From contig JALBYF010000007.1 of the NCBI GenBank assembly GCA_023212725.1, forward strand, positions 277,968 to 341,967: a stretch of 64,000 nt of DNA, given 5' to 3'. The stretch is from Tranzscheliella williamsii (lineage: Eukaryota > Basidiomycota > Ustilaginomycetes > Ustilaginales > Ustilaginaceae). The notes beneath the pieces were generated by a model. It ran no database searches. It was not told the DNA's origin and saw only the letters and a program-made list of their open reading frames with translations. Positions 50,338 through 60,018 of this stretch are shown here, one piece after another. The translations under genes and the position numbers were made by a program. How positions within the stretch are numbered: the stretch's first letter is position 1; the number at the start of each line of letters is the position of its first letter.

Positions 50338-53300
50338 ATGAGGTTCCCGGTGGCTTCTCCTGCTGGTCCGCCTTGTCACTCTCCCATCATTAGCCTGTCG
50401 CCTTTGATGGCTTTGCACAACGCCGCTATTCACCCTCGCCCACCAACGTCGCGCAAGTCGAAGACATCATCGCCATCGGCAATCGCAGCAGCCTTCCCCA
50501 TCTCGTCGCCGCTCACATCTTCGCCCACTTCATCTCCATTTCCTTCCCCTTCTCCTACGCCTTCCCCACCGTTCTGCCCCTCCGTACATCGGCGCTGCTC
50601 TCCAGATTCGACGTCCGTGTCCTCCTCCAAAAATTCGCCGTACCGTTCGACCTTGTTGCTTGAGCCAGCCGACAAGGAAGACGCGGCGCCAGTCGGCTTA
50701 GCTAGGACAAGGTCGATTACCCCTGAACGCCTTGGGCCACAACCACAACTACTCAAGTTTCCCCAAGCATCAGCCCTTACTGTCTCACAAGCCGATCGCG
50801 GCGCTGAGTATCTATGCTCACCTTCATCGCCAGCGCTGCGCTTTCGCAAATCAGCCGCCCATGCCAGTTCTGAGCTAGCTGCCGACACGAATCCACCCCA
50901 GAGCACGCCTGCAGCGTCATCATATACCCGCTCGCACCCCTTGTCGGCATCCTCTCCTCAGTCGGACGAGCAGCATAGGTGGGACACGTCATCCACACGC
51001 TCTCTTCTCACAGCTGCTCAACGAGCAGGCACGCAGCATACGTCGAACCGCCCCGTCAGAGACAGCCGGCCGGCGAAGAATATGTGGGGCACAACGCCCC
51101 GCGGGTCTTACCTGCCCATCAATCGGCAGGTCGGACCGCCCACCCCTTCCCATGTTGTCTCGTGGATCGCAAAGCACAAGGCGTTTGTCGTCTTTGTGAC
51201 AGTGGCTATCATCGTTTCTGCGCAGATACTCCTCGTCGGTCCGGTTCTCATGGACCTGGATGCCTTCAAAGACCTGAAAGGTAAGGGCTTCCCCGGCTTG
51301 TTCTCTTCTGGCTCCGAATCAGCCTCTTCGTGGTACTCGCCCAACCCTGGGTCGGATGCAGAGGCTCTAGCCAGCATTCCCGTACACGAGCTTGGGCCCG
51401 AATCCTTCCCCCCCCTTCTCAGCCATGGCGGCCCCCTTGACAGTACCGAGACCTACATATCACAATACCGTGATGCAGATCCTCACCGCGGCGAACTGCC
51501 AGTGGCTCTCGAAGCTCTCCTTGAGCGCGAGCCTGTCCTTTTTCCACCTCCTTTCCCTGAGAAAGCTCCTGAAATTACGCCAGAGATGTGGCTCATTCGA
51601 CAGTGGAGTGACCGTTCCACCACCACCGCTTCCGACGCCGAGTTCGCTGACCGACAGCCCCAGGAGCCCGAATGGCGCGATCCTCCGTGGTCGGGGTGGA
51701 AGCCTCCGCTTAGTGAGCTCTCATCGTCGGCGGCCAAGACGCTTCCCAAAGTGCAATACGACTTTGAGGATCCAAGTAAGCATTCAGGCAGGAGCAACGA
51801 CAAGGCAAGGGACAAGCTAGTAGCACGTCGACAGAGACTGGTGCGCAACGCCTTCCTCCACGCCTGGGAAGGATACAAAAAGTACGCCTGGGGACATGAC
51901 GAGCTCAAGCCCGTATCGAATGTTGCCCAGGATCCTTTCAACGGCTGGGGTGCCAGTATCGTTGACGCCCTCGACACTCTCCTCGTTATGGGCCTTCCCG
52001 ACCAGTATGACCTTGCTCGTCAGCACGTGCGCGATATCGACTTCCGGCTGCTCGGCGGCGACCGCAGTGCTTATGGAAATGCGGATGGTCGCATTCCTGT
52101 CTTTGAGACGGCCATCCGCTATCTCGGAGGCTTTCTTTCCGCTTACGATCTAAGCGGTGATGTGCTGATGCGTGATCGTGCGGAGGAACTGGCTCAGCTC
52201 ATCTTGCCCGCCTTTGACACCCAAACGGGGGTACCGGTAGGAAGGATCTATATGGTTGATCCGGTCGACAAACCCTTCCACCGTCCTCATCCACCGAGTC
52301 CCGTCATCCTTGCTGAGGCTGGCAGTCTTCTTCTCGAATTCACCCGTCTGTGGCAGGTCACGGGCAATCGTACCTATTTTGACCGTGTCCAGAGGACCAC
52401 CGACTGGCTCGATCACAACATGACTGCAGGAGGCAGCCTGGAAGGTCTCTTCCCCAACACTATGAATCCCGACCGCCACTATTCGTATGGCGCCATCTCC
52501 TTTGGTGGCATGGCTGACTCGTACTACGAATATTTGGTCAAAGAGTTCCAGTTATTGGGAGGTCGTCTGTCCCAGTACGGCCGGATGTATTCGGCAGCTA
52601 TTGAAGCCGCCAAAACGCATCTGATGCGCAAAATTGATACGGTTCCCGGCGTCAGCCTACTAACGCTTGGTGAAAGGAACGGAGATCGGTACACGGCTAA
52701 ATTGGAGCATCTTTCCTGCTTCAGCGGGGGAATGCTAGGTCTGGGCTCTCGAATCATGACGGAACGAGCCTCGGATCTGGAACTTGCCAAGGGTATCACC
52801 GGCACGTGCTGGTGGTCCTACAACAGCTCGATCACCGGCATCGGTCCCGAGAACACGGTTTTTTTCACCAACGAGGATGCAGATCGATACGAATTGATCG
52901 ACCAGGCAGACGGTACGCAACGCCGGGGCAAGGCGCGTGGGGCGCCTATCGTTGGCGTACGGAGCGTTCAAACCATCTATCTGAACCGGCCCGAGACAAT
53001 CGAATCGGTACTGTACATGTGGCGGATCACCGGCGACATTGTGTGGCAAGAGCGAGGTTGGCAGATGTTTGCCTCTTGGGTGACGCATTGCATGACACAA
53101 ACTGGATTCACTGCGATCGACGACGTCCATCAGCTCCCGGTCCATTGGTCCGACAGCATGGAGAGCTTTACCTTCGCCGAGACGTTCAAATACTACTACC
53201 TGCTCTTTTCGCCTCCTGACCTCATTTCGCTAGACGAATATATCTTCACGACCGAGGCCCATCCGCTGCTGGCTCCCAAGAACGGCAAGTGGGCCACCGC

Positions 53301-54027
53301 GGGCCAAGGCAGCCGAAAGTTCTGGGACGCTGCCAAATCAGAGGCATCGCATCTGCCGTCTCCGACGTCCGGGGTTTACTCCGGCGGCGAGCGCAAGCAG
53401 GTAGCAGGTCTTACCAACAATCAGAAGCACATGCTCTGGGCGGAGTGGCAGGCCAAGCATACGAAGCACGTCATACGGTCGCTCCTGACAAGCCTGGGCA
53501 GTGAGTCAGTAAAGACCAAGCTGCGCAGCCTGGTCGGCAGGACGAACTGGGACGCCGGTGCTGCTGCCGAGTCCGTTTCCACAGCAAAAGACGAAACTGC
53601 CGATCCCGCCAGCACGTCTTCCGTCCTGGGCTCCAAGTCCAAGCGCAGCAGCACTGTAAATCCGTTCGAGGCCATCGCCGGGACGAAAGTGTACGAGATG
53701 GACGATGGAAGCCTAGCGATCGAGCTCGACCAGGGCGGCGATCTGGTCTTGCAAGAAGCCATCTTCAAGAAGCTCGGCTTTCTTCACGATCCCAGCTTTG
53801 ACCGCGAGACGTTTGACAATGCAAAAGCCGTTCCCTTGGTGCCCGATGCGGCAAACGCGGCTCTGGCATCACCAAAGGAGTTGGCACTGCAGCCTGACAA
53901 TACGGACGCCTTTATGGTGCATCGGGACCGCGGACGTCACGCCGACGCGGACGAGGAAGAAGCTGAGCGCAAGGAGCAGGAGGCCGCCATTCATATTGCC
54001 AGGATGAGATCCAAGGGTCTTCATTAG
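50338..54027 (+). CDS. Class I alpha-1,2-mannosidase (GH47), type II membrane protein
   Basis: This enzyme trims alpha-1,2-mannose from N-glycans in the ER or Golgi lumen. The protein has 1229 residues from ATG 50338; 50407 is an alternative ATG. A very long Ser/Pro-rich cytosolic tail precedes one signal-anchor helix at about residues 280-305 (FVVFVTVAIIVSAQILLVG). The GH47 domain covers about residues 500-990. Its motifs are YAWGHDELKPVSN, GWGASIVDALDTLLVMGL, PVFETAIRYLGGF, SCFSGGMLGLG, RPETIESVLYMWRITGD, MESFTFAETFKYYYLLF and the calcium-binding TEAHP. Cysteines in SCFSGG and TGTCWWSY could form the family disulfide. A disordered C-terminal extension of about 240 residues ends without an ER retention signal. 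Whether it acts as ER mannosidase I, Golgi mannosidase or an EDEM-like factor is open. Confidence 0.93.
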   Translation: MRFPVASPAGPPCHSPIISLSPLMALHNAAIHPRPPTSRKSKTSSPSAIAAAFPISSPLTSSPTSSPFPSPSPTPSPPFCPSVHRRCSPDSTSVSSSKNSPYRSTLLLEPADKEDAAPVGLARTRSITPERLGPQPQLLKFPQASALTVSQADRGAEYLCSPSSPALRFRKSAAHASSELAADTNPPQSTPAASSYTRSHPLSASSPQSDEQHRWDTSSTRSLLTAAQRAGTQHTSNRPVRDSRPAKNMWGTTPRGSYLPINRQVGPPTPSHVVSWIAKHKAFVVFVTVAIIVSAQILLVGPVLMDLDAFKDLKGKGFPGLFSSGSESASSWYSPNPGSDAEALASIPVHELGPESFPPLLSHGGPLDSTETYISQYRDADPHRGELPVALEALLEREPVLFPPPFPEKAPEITPEMWLIRQWSDRSTTTASDAEFADRQPQEPEWRDPPWSGWKPPLSELSSSAAKTLPKVQYDFEDPSKHSGRSNDKARDKLVARRQRLVRNAFLHAWEGYKKYAWGHDELKPVSNVAQDPFNGWGASIVDALDTLLVMGLPDQYDLARQHVRDIDFRLLGGDRSAYGNADGRIPVFETAIRYLGGFLSAYDLSGDVLMRDRAEELAQLILPAFDTQTGVPVGRIYMVDPVDKPFHRPHPPSPVILAEAGSLLLEFTRLWQVTGNRTYFDRVQRTTDWLDHNMTAGGSLEGLFPNTMNPDRHYSYGAISFGGMADSYYEYLVKEFQLLGGRLSQYGRMYSAAIEAAKTHLMRKIDTVPGVSLLTLGERNGDRYTAKLEHLSCFSGGMLGLGSRIMTERASDLELAKGITGTCWWSYNSSITGIGPENTVFFTNEDADRYELIDQADGTQRRGKARGAPIVGVRSVQTIYLNRPETIESVLYMWRITGDIVWQERGWQMFASWVTHCMTQTGFTAIDDVHQLPVHWSDSMESFTFAETFKYYYLLFSPPDLISLDEYIFTTEAHPLLAPKNGKWATAGQGSRKFWDAAKSEASHLPSPTSGVYSGGERKQVAGLTNNQKHMLWAEWQAKHTKHVIRSLLTSLGSESVKTKLRSLVGRTNWDAGAAAESVSTAKDETADPASTSSVLGSKSKRSSTVNPFEAIAGTKVYEMDDGSLAIELDQGGDLVLQEAIFKKLGFLHDPSFDRETFDNAKAVPLVPDAANAALASPKELALQPDNTDAFMVHRDRGRHADADEEEAERKEQEAAIHIARMRSKGLH

Positions 54028-54509
54028 AAAGCACACAGCCCGGCCCGAGATCTGACTAGCATGGCCAACAATCACATATACCACACGGCCATCGGCCGCT
54101 GCGTGTGCACTGGAGTGAACAGAGTATGGCGCATTGTGTGTGCGTTTGCAAAGCGATGCCTGCTATAGATGATGATCCTTTGTCCGGTAGAGTGGATTGG
54201 TTGTTTGGATGGCACGGATCAGGCTCGGTTTACACGTTGAAGAAGCGCGGATCAGAAGGCAAAGTAACACTCACACTCACACTCACTTTCAACTTGGACC
54301 ATACGTCGCCGGTTGCTTTGCTATCCTCAATACCTCTTTGCTCCTTTTTCCCCCGCTCGGCTTCTATAGCAGCGGACGATCGCGCAGAACCGACTCCGCA
54401 CCATGAAGCGCTGAAAAAGGCGAAGCAACCGCACCACAGGCGAGATCAGGGGTTGTGACAGTAGACCTTGGCTCTTTATCCACTGCCTTCCGGCGCCGCA
54501 CAAATCTGG
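54028..54509. other. Spacer between GH47 gene and TRS85
   Basis: A 482-bp region with the presumed TRS85 promoter. It includes a short (ACACTC)3 array at 54267-54286. No gene was seen; in-frame codons before 54510 include no ATG. Confidence 0.45.
54267..54286. repeat. Hexamer repeat (ACACTC)3
   Basis: Three perfect copies plus a partial one in the promoter-side spacer of TRS85. Confidence 0.8.
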
Positions 54510-57500
54510 ATGAGCGACCTTCGCATCCATGCGGCGCTATCGCCCCGCGTCGCAGTCCTCTCCAGCCCGGATGTTGACAGAGCGATCCAGCTTAACGGCA
54601 TTCCAGATCTGTCCACGCTGCTACGCCCTTTTGAGGTCTCGGTCGAACGCCTCTCTGTCCGCACCTCGCAGCTCGAGACCAAGGTCTGCGACCGTTTTCC
54701 CCTCCGCTTTGATCCGTATACCTTGTTTAGTTCCCAATCTGCCCAACACCCGGATGCTTCCACCTCCGCCGCTGTACTTTCGCTGCCGCGGCCCTCCTCC
54801 GTCGGCCAGACACGGGAAGATCTGCTCGATCGTGTCAACCAGCTTATCTCGGCTAACATAAAGACCTGGGATGCGCAGATCCCTCGTCCAGTGCCCCAGA
54901 CCGATCAGGAGAATTCGCCGCCGGCAGCAGACGGTGATCAGGCCTCCCCAGAGCCGCTCGACTCCACCGCTGCGGATCTTCGGCGTCTGTCGGTCGAGCA
55001 GACTACGCCGTGGTTCTCAGCAGTCCGCGACCTTGTCTTACGCCAGCGTAGCATCTCCCGGCACGAAACGTTCGGTCATCCTATCGCTGTTCTAGTGGCC
55101 GTTTCTTCCGCCTCGGCAGACCCCATGAACGACTTTGCACGACTTTACGAGACCGCCTCTCAGGCCTCGCCGTTTCCCTCTCATCCATACATCAATCCAG
55201 ATACGCTCAAGTACTATGTTGTCATTCACGATGTTCGCACCTCTGGCCCTGACCTGTCCGCGTCCAAGGAGCTCCTGGAACAGGTCAAAAAGACGTATGG
55301 CCTCCACTGCTGCCTGTTGCCTATTAACAGTGCGGCCGAGGATGGCCAGCCCCCGCCTCCGGATGTGGCTGGCCTCTGGTCGCCGTACCTGCCGGTACCG
55401 CCTGGCTCTCCGGCGGTGACCTCGCCAGGCCAGGACGTCGGAGCTTCGCCTAGGCAGCTGGCCATGTACACCGACGGAGAAGATGTCAAACGCATCAAGG
55501 GCTTCATCCGCGAGCTGACCGCCCAATCTATCGTCCCGTTTATGGAACGTTATGTACAGCATATGGGCGAGCACCTTTCCAACTCTCGCAAGGGCTTAAC
55601 TAACCGGTTCTTCGGGGCTTCAAGGAAGCTTTTCGGAGGCGGGAGCATTGGGTCTGGTTCCGCAAAAGCGAGCAGCGGTTCCGCCAGCTCCTCAAGCAGC
55701 CTTACCACTGCAGGCGGCTATCACCCACAGCACGACTTCTATCTGTACAGCTCCGTAGAGGCGCAAACGCGCCGCTTGGCCGACTTTGCATTTACCATTC
55801 GTGACTACAAGCTGGCCGCCTCGATGTATGATCTAGGCCGGAAGGATTTCTCGAACGACAAAGCGTATAGGCATGTGGCCGGGGCTACGGAGATGTTTGG
55901 GCTGTCGCATTTACTCATCATGTTGACTTCGCGGACTGCGCCGATCGATGTGGACAGCTACCTGGCGCAGGCGTGCCACGACTATGGCCTGCGTCCCTTC
56001 ACCGAGCCAGCGGAGACCGCCGCGGCAAGTGCGACGGACAACAGCGCTCTCCGCGCCACGCTGCTGTACTACGAAGCGTACCGTGCGATGGGCTATCTGC
56101 GCCCGGCGTCGCACGGTCTGATCCGCATGGCCAACCTTTCCGACGAGGTACTTTCCCCGCTTCTTCTAGAACAGGCCGCGCTGGCCTGCCTGCAGCTGCG
56201 CCCCAAGCCGGCGTTGCGCAAGTATGCCCTCCATCTGGTCATGGCCGCCCACCGATACCAGGCATGCGGACAGAAGATTCTCTCGCTGCGCTGCTACGCC
56301 CAGGCGGCAGCCGTGTACCGCCACAAGGGCTGGACGCTGATCGAGAACCACATCGAACATGAACTTGGCACGCAGGCTTACAACGACGGCGACTCGGACA
56401 CTGCCGTGAGCCATCTGCTCCGGCTGCTCCGGCCAAGCTCGAACTCGACCACCGAGCACGAGGCGTTTCTAAAGGCGATCCAGACCGCACACAAGTATTC
56501 GACCTTAGGCACGGACGGGCAGGCTGGCGCCTCGCCGGCCGCGAATAGCTCACTCCGGCTGCCATACTCGCTGTTCGATGTGAACCACTCCATGCTGTGC
56601 TTCGTGCCGGAGTCGAGCGCCTCGGCAACGTCGATGATCGATGAGCACACCTGGGCCGCCTTGTTGGAGACGCTGCACGACAAGGAGGAGGACCGCATCC
56701 TCGCCGATGGCACGCGGCAGAAGCGGAAGCGGCCGACCACCTCGACCTCGACGCAGGCGCGAGAGGTCCCAGTTGGACAAAAATTCTGGCTGGACCTCGC
56801 GGTCCGGAATCCGCTCAGCATCGAGCTGGCGCTGAGCCACCTGCGGCCGACATTGGTGCATGTCACGGCGGGTGGCGGGGCGGACGCGGTGGCGCTGACA
56901 GATGAGCAGCTCGAAGTGGAGGACGCGGGCGCGTTGGTGCTGGCGCCGTGGGAGCACCGCGTTGTGCGGATCGCGCTACGGGTCCATGTCGAAGCAGCGG
57001 CGCTGCGGGTGTCCAGGATTGCGTTCCGGCTGGCGGAGACGATCGGGCTGACGCAGACGCTGGAGAAGCGCGGGCGACGGCTGAACGCAACCAAGGAGCA
57101 GCGGACGGGCATTGTCTACGGTGCGGACACGACGCTGGCGCTTGCGGTGCACGCGGCGCGGCCGACGCTAACGGTGCGGATCACCGAGACTCCGGCGTCG
57201 ATGGCGGCGGGGGAGGAGGTCGCGCTGCGCGTGTTGCTACGAAACGAGGGTGGCGGGCGGATTACGGATGTGCGCGCGCTGTGCGACCAGCCGCACGCGG
57301 CCACATTCCAGGACGCGCGAGCGGTGGCGGAGGGCTCGACCGTCGTGGTGCCCAACCATCTGCATGCGCGTGCGCCCGAACCCGTCTTGACGGACTCGCA
57401 GACGACGCTCGCGCCGGGCGAAGAGGGCGAGGCGACGCTGACGCTGCGCGGGGCTGCCTCCGGCGAGCTTCGGCTTGCATGGCTGGTCGCGTTCACAGCG

Positions 57501-58550
57501 GACGACGGCGAGACGTACCTGGCGCGGGCCGCGCTCGCAACGCACGTGCGGCCGCTCCTCGACGTGCGCGCCCACTGCCGCCCATGCGCACCCCCTGAGC
57601 CGCATTACGACCTGACGCTAGAGATGACCAACATGTCCGCTAAGCAGAAAGTGCAGCTCGACGGCCTCTCGTTTCTCAGCCCGGCGTGGAGGGTGGCGCT
57701 GGGTGCGGACAAGGCTTGCGCGGACGAGCGAGTGGTTCTGCAGCCGCAGCAGAGCTGGTGCGCGACGATGCGTGTGCGCCCCGCAGCCGAGCGTGCCGCC
57801 GACGCCGCTGAGGAACACATGCTGACGGCGCTGCAGGATGTGCTGCTGCGGCGGGACGTCCAGCGCGCCGGGGCACCAGATGTGCGTCTGATCCACTCGC
57901 GCGTCGACCTGGGCGGGGCGGGCACGGCGGGCGGAGGGGCGGGTGCACTGTACGCGGGCGCGCGTCGCGCCTGGCGGCTACGCACGCTCGCCGCCAGCTT
58001 CCCCGCGCTATCGCCGCAGGACCGCACGCGCGCGTTCACGCTCTACGAGCCCATGGACCTCGACATCGCCGTCGCCTTCTCGCTCGAGCACGCCGCCGCG
58101 TGCGGCGAGGTGCACGTGTACGCCGTCCAGCCAGCCCCGCTGCGCAACCGTCTTCACGCGCTCACCGCAGCCGGCACCGGCACCGTTCGCAGCCTCTATG
58201 CCGAGACGGCGCGCGCTCACGCCAGCCTGCTCTCCAATTTGCTCGCAAGCCGTCTCGCCACAGAGCAGAACCCGGTCACCGTCACCCTCCGCGCCCCGCA
58301 CCCCCCCGACCGCGCCCACCACTTCACGCTTCGCAACCTCTCGGACGCCTACACGGCGCGCGTCGAGATCCAGCTGCACGACCACTGGTCCGGCCGCAAG
58401 ACGCTCCGCTGCCTGCTGGCCCCAGGTGCCAGCCACACGCTCAGCGCAACCCGCACCCCCGCACCCCCCGCAGACCGCACCTACACGCTCCTCGTCCAGT
58501 GCACCCTCCCTCCCGCCGCGCCCGTCTGCCGCTTCGTCGAGCATTACTGA
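54510..58550 (+). CDS. TRS85: TRAPP complex subunit Trs85/TRAPPC8
   Basis: This is the specific subunit of the TRAPPIII Rab1/Ypt1 exchange factor, used in ER-Golgi traffic and autophagy. At 1346 residues it resembles the long metazoan TRAPPC8 more than yeast Trs85. The N-terminal block is diagnostic: LSPRVAVLSSPDVDRAI, LRPFEVSVE, then FGHPIAVLVAVSS and NPDTLKYYVVIHDV, followed by RIKGFIRELTAQSIVPFMER. The middle is a helical-solenoid region (about residues 430-680, ADFAFTIRDYKLAASMYDLG). The C-terminal half has beta-sandwich-like repeats (VARITETP-type and EGEATLTLRGAASGELRL). The start is ATG 54510. Synonymous codons change from G-ending (about 56800-57500) to C-ending (about 57960-58550) towards the stop. 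Confidence 0.92.
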   Translation: MSDLRIHAALSPRVAVLSSPDVDRAIQLNGIPDLSTLLRPFEVSVERLSVRTSQLETKVCDRFPLRFDPYTLFSSQSAQHPDASTSAAVLSLPRPSSVGQTREDLLDRVNQLISANIKTWDAQIPRPVPQTDQENSPPAADGDQASPEPLDSTAADLRRLSVEQTTPWFSAVRDLVLRQRSISRHETFGHPIAVLVAVSSASADPMNDFARLYETASQASPFPSHPYINPDTLKYYVVIHDVRTSGPDLSASKELLEQVKKTYGLHCCLLPINSAAEDGQPPPPDVAGLWSPYLPVPPGSPAVTSPGQDVGASPRQLAMYTDGEDVKRIKGFIRELTAQSIVPFMERYVQHMGEHLSNSRKGLTNRFFGASRKLFGGGSIGSGSAKASSGSASSSSSLTTAGGYHPQHDFYLYSSVEAQTRRLADFAFTIRDYKLAASMYDLGRKDFSNDKAYRHVAGATEMFGLSHLLIMLTSRTAPIDVDSYLAQACHDYGLRPFTEPAETAAASATDNSALRATLLYYEAYRAMGYLRPASHGLIRMANLSDEVLSPLLLEQAALACLQLRPKPALRKYALHLVMAAHRYQACGQKILSLRCYAQAAAVYRHKGWTLIENHIEHELGTQAYNDGDSDTAVSHLLRLLRPSSNSTTEHEAFLKAIQTAHKYSTLGTDGQAGASPAANSSLRLPYSLFDVNHSMLCFVPESSASATSMIDEHTWAALLETLHDKEEDRILADGTRQKRKRPTTSTSTQAREVPVGQKFWLDLAVRNPLSIELALSHLRPTLVHVTAGGGADAVALTDEQLEVEDAGALVLAPWEHRVVRIALRVHVEAAALRVSRIAFRLAETIGLTQTLEKRGRRLNATKEQRTGIVYGADTTLALAVHAARPTLTVRITETPASMAAGEEVALRVLLRNEGGGRITDVRALCDQPHAATFQDARAVAEGSTVVVPNHLHARAPEPVLTDSQTTLAPGEEGEATLTLRGAASGELRLAWLVAFTADDGETYLARAALATHVRPLLDVRAHCRPCAPPEPHYDLTLEMTNMSAKQKVQLDGLSFLSPAWRVALGADKACADERVVLQPQQSWCATMRVRPAAERAADAAEEHMLTALQDVLLRRDVQRAGAPDVRLIHSRVDLGGAGTAGGGAGALYAGARRAWRLRTLAASFPALSPQDRTRAFTLYEPMDLDIAVAFSLEHAAACGEVHVYAVQPAPLRNRLHALTAAGTGTVRSLYAETARAHASLLSNLLASRLATEQNPVTVTLRAPHPPDRAHHFTLRNLSDAYTARVEIQLHDHWSGRKTLRCLLAPGASHTLSATRTPAPPADRTYTLLVQCTLPPAAPVCRFVEHY

Positions 58551-58741
58551 CCGCGCAACACCGCGCCGCCTCTTTGCGGCCCGTTCAATTCGACTGTGAG
58601 ATCCGCCGCCACGCATCTCGCACGAGTCACGGCCAGGGCGAATCTCGGTGGAATTGCAAAATCAACATTCTGACTCCAGCACTGGGCAAAGCCGCTAGGC
58701 AAAGCCGCAACCCACGTTGTTCGCCCCGCGTCCGTCACACA

Positions 58742-58771
58742 CCCCGCCCCGCCCCGCCCCGCCCCGCCCCG
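58742..58771. repeat. Pentamer microsatellite (CCCCG)6
   Basis: Six perfect head-to-tail copies, about 190 bp downstream of the TRS85 stop. The complementary strand is G-rich with runs of four G, so a G-quadruplex is possible. Confidence 0.9.
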
Positions 58772-59630
58772 TCGTACCGCCCTTGACGGCATCCACTGTG
58801 ACTCCGCGCAACGGCACCAGAATGTAGCACCTCGCCCCGCGCGCTGCCCGGACAAATCTGCCGACAGAGCACCGACACATCGCATTCAGGTGGGCCGGGT
58901 AGAAAATCCAACCAAACCACAGCCCAGAGCGCGTGGACTGCCATTTGCACCTTTCGAAATGGCGTATTCAGAATTTGGAATGCCCATGGCGGTTGTGCAT
59001 GAGCGATGAGAATTTGCGCCGCCCGCTTGCCTGCTTTTGCCTGCTTGGCTGCTTTACTGTTGTCTTCTTGTCATGGCTGCGTTGGGGTGCCTGATCCAGG
59101 GTCGCTCGCTTAGATCCCAGCGGGACCAACAAGTGTCGCCACGGGCTACGGCATTTCTGCGCAGCGTGCAAGGCCTTTTCGTGCCATTCGCCTCCAGAAG
59201 AAAACCGTCAGCGCACGGCGACATACAGACCGCGCGACTCGGGACTGTCTGCGCTCGACGGCTCTGGCGCATGCTTTTGCTGTTTGGCGGGCGGCCGCCC
59301 CCACCACGACGCCCGCCGAGCCCTTTTCTTCTTCCTTCATCCGCCCCCGCTCCGCACCGCCATCGACGGCGTATTCCAGCCGTACGTACCGCCGCCCTGA
59401 CCATCCAACCACCACACTCTCTCGCTCACCGCGTCTGCACCGCTCTTCCACCCAGCGTCACCTACGCTCCCGCACGAGCATCGCCCGCCCTCCGTCAATT
59501 CAGCTCAGCAAGCTCGCCCATTTCTCACACTCCCATCCGCCCCATCCGCCACCCAACTTGCTGCCTCCGCTCGCGCCCCTCCGCGCCAGTTAACCCGTCC
59601 CGCACGGTACAAGTCTGCGCCTTTTCGCTT

Positions 59631-59759
59631 GATCTTGTGTGGTCACCGTGATCTCGTGTCGTCACCGTGATCTCGTGTCGTCACCGTGATCTCGTGTCGT
59701 CACCGTGATCTTGTGACGTTTACTGTGATCTTGTGTGTATCACCGTGATCTTGTGTAGG
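59631..59759 (+). repeat. 19-bp minisatellite in the GATA-factor leader
   Basis: Nearly seven copies of GATCTCGTGTCGTCACCGT. Units start at 59631, 59650, 59669, 59688, 59707, 59727 and 59747. Copies two to four are identical; the fifth and sixth are 20 bp with several changes, and the last is partial. Confidence 0.92.
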
Positions 59760-60018
59760 TCAGGCTGCGCATTTCCGGCGACGTGCTTGCGCCTTTGTCT
59801 TTTCAAGGCATCGACGCTGCATTGCCACAGCAGCTGCGACTGCGCTTGCTGTAGCCTCTGCTCGTCGCTCATCCTCCGCGTAGCTAGCACACGCGCAGGA
59901 CAGGGCCGTAGCTGTCCTATCCTGCCTTCCAGGTCGTCTCATCGACGAGGGTCTGCTCCTGCCTGACTGAAGCCACAGCGGCTTCTGGTCGGCTACCCCC
60001 AGCCTCGCCGCAGCAAGC

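Larger units (their letters stand above)
58551..60018. promoter_or_regulatory. 1.5-kb spacer with long leader of the GATA factor
   Basis: It holds the 3' UTR of TRS85, a (CCCCG)6 run and, 260-390 bp before the GATA-factor ATG, a 19-bp minisatellite. The stretch 59280-59620 is strongly pyrimidine-rich, as in fungal promoters or leaders. No ORF with coding support was seen. Confidence 0.5.
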
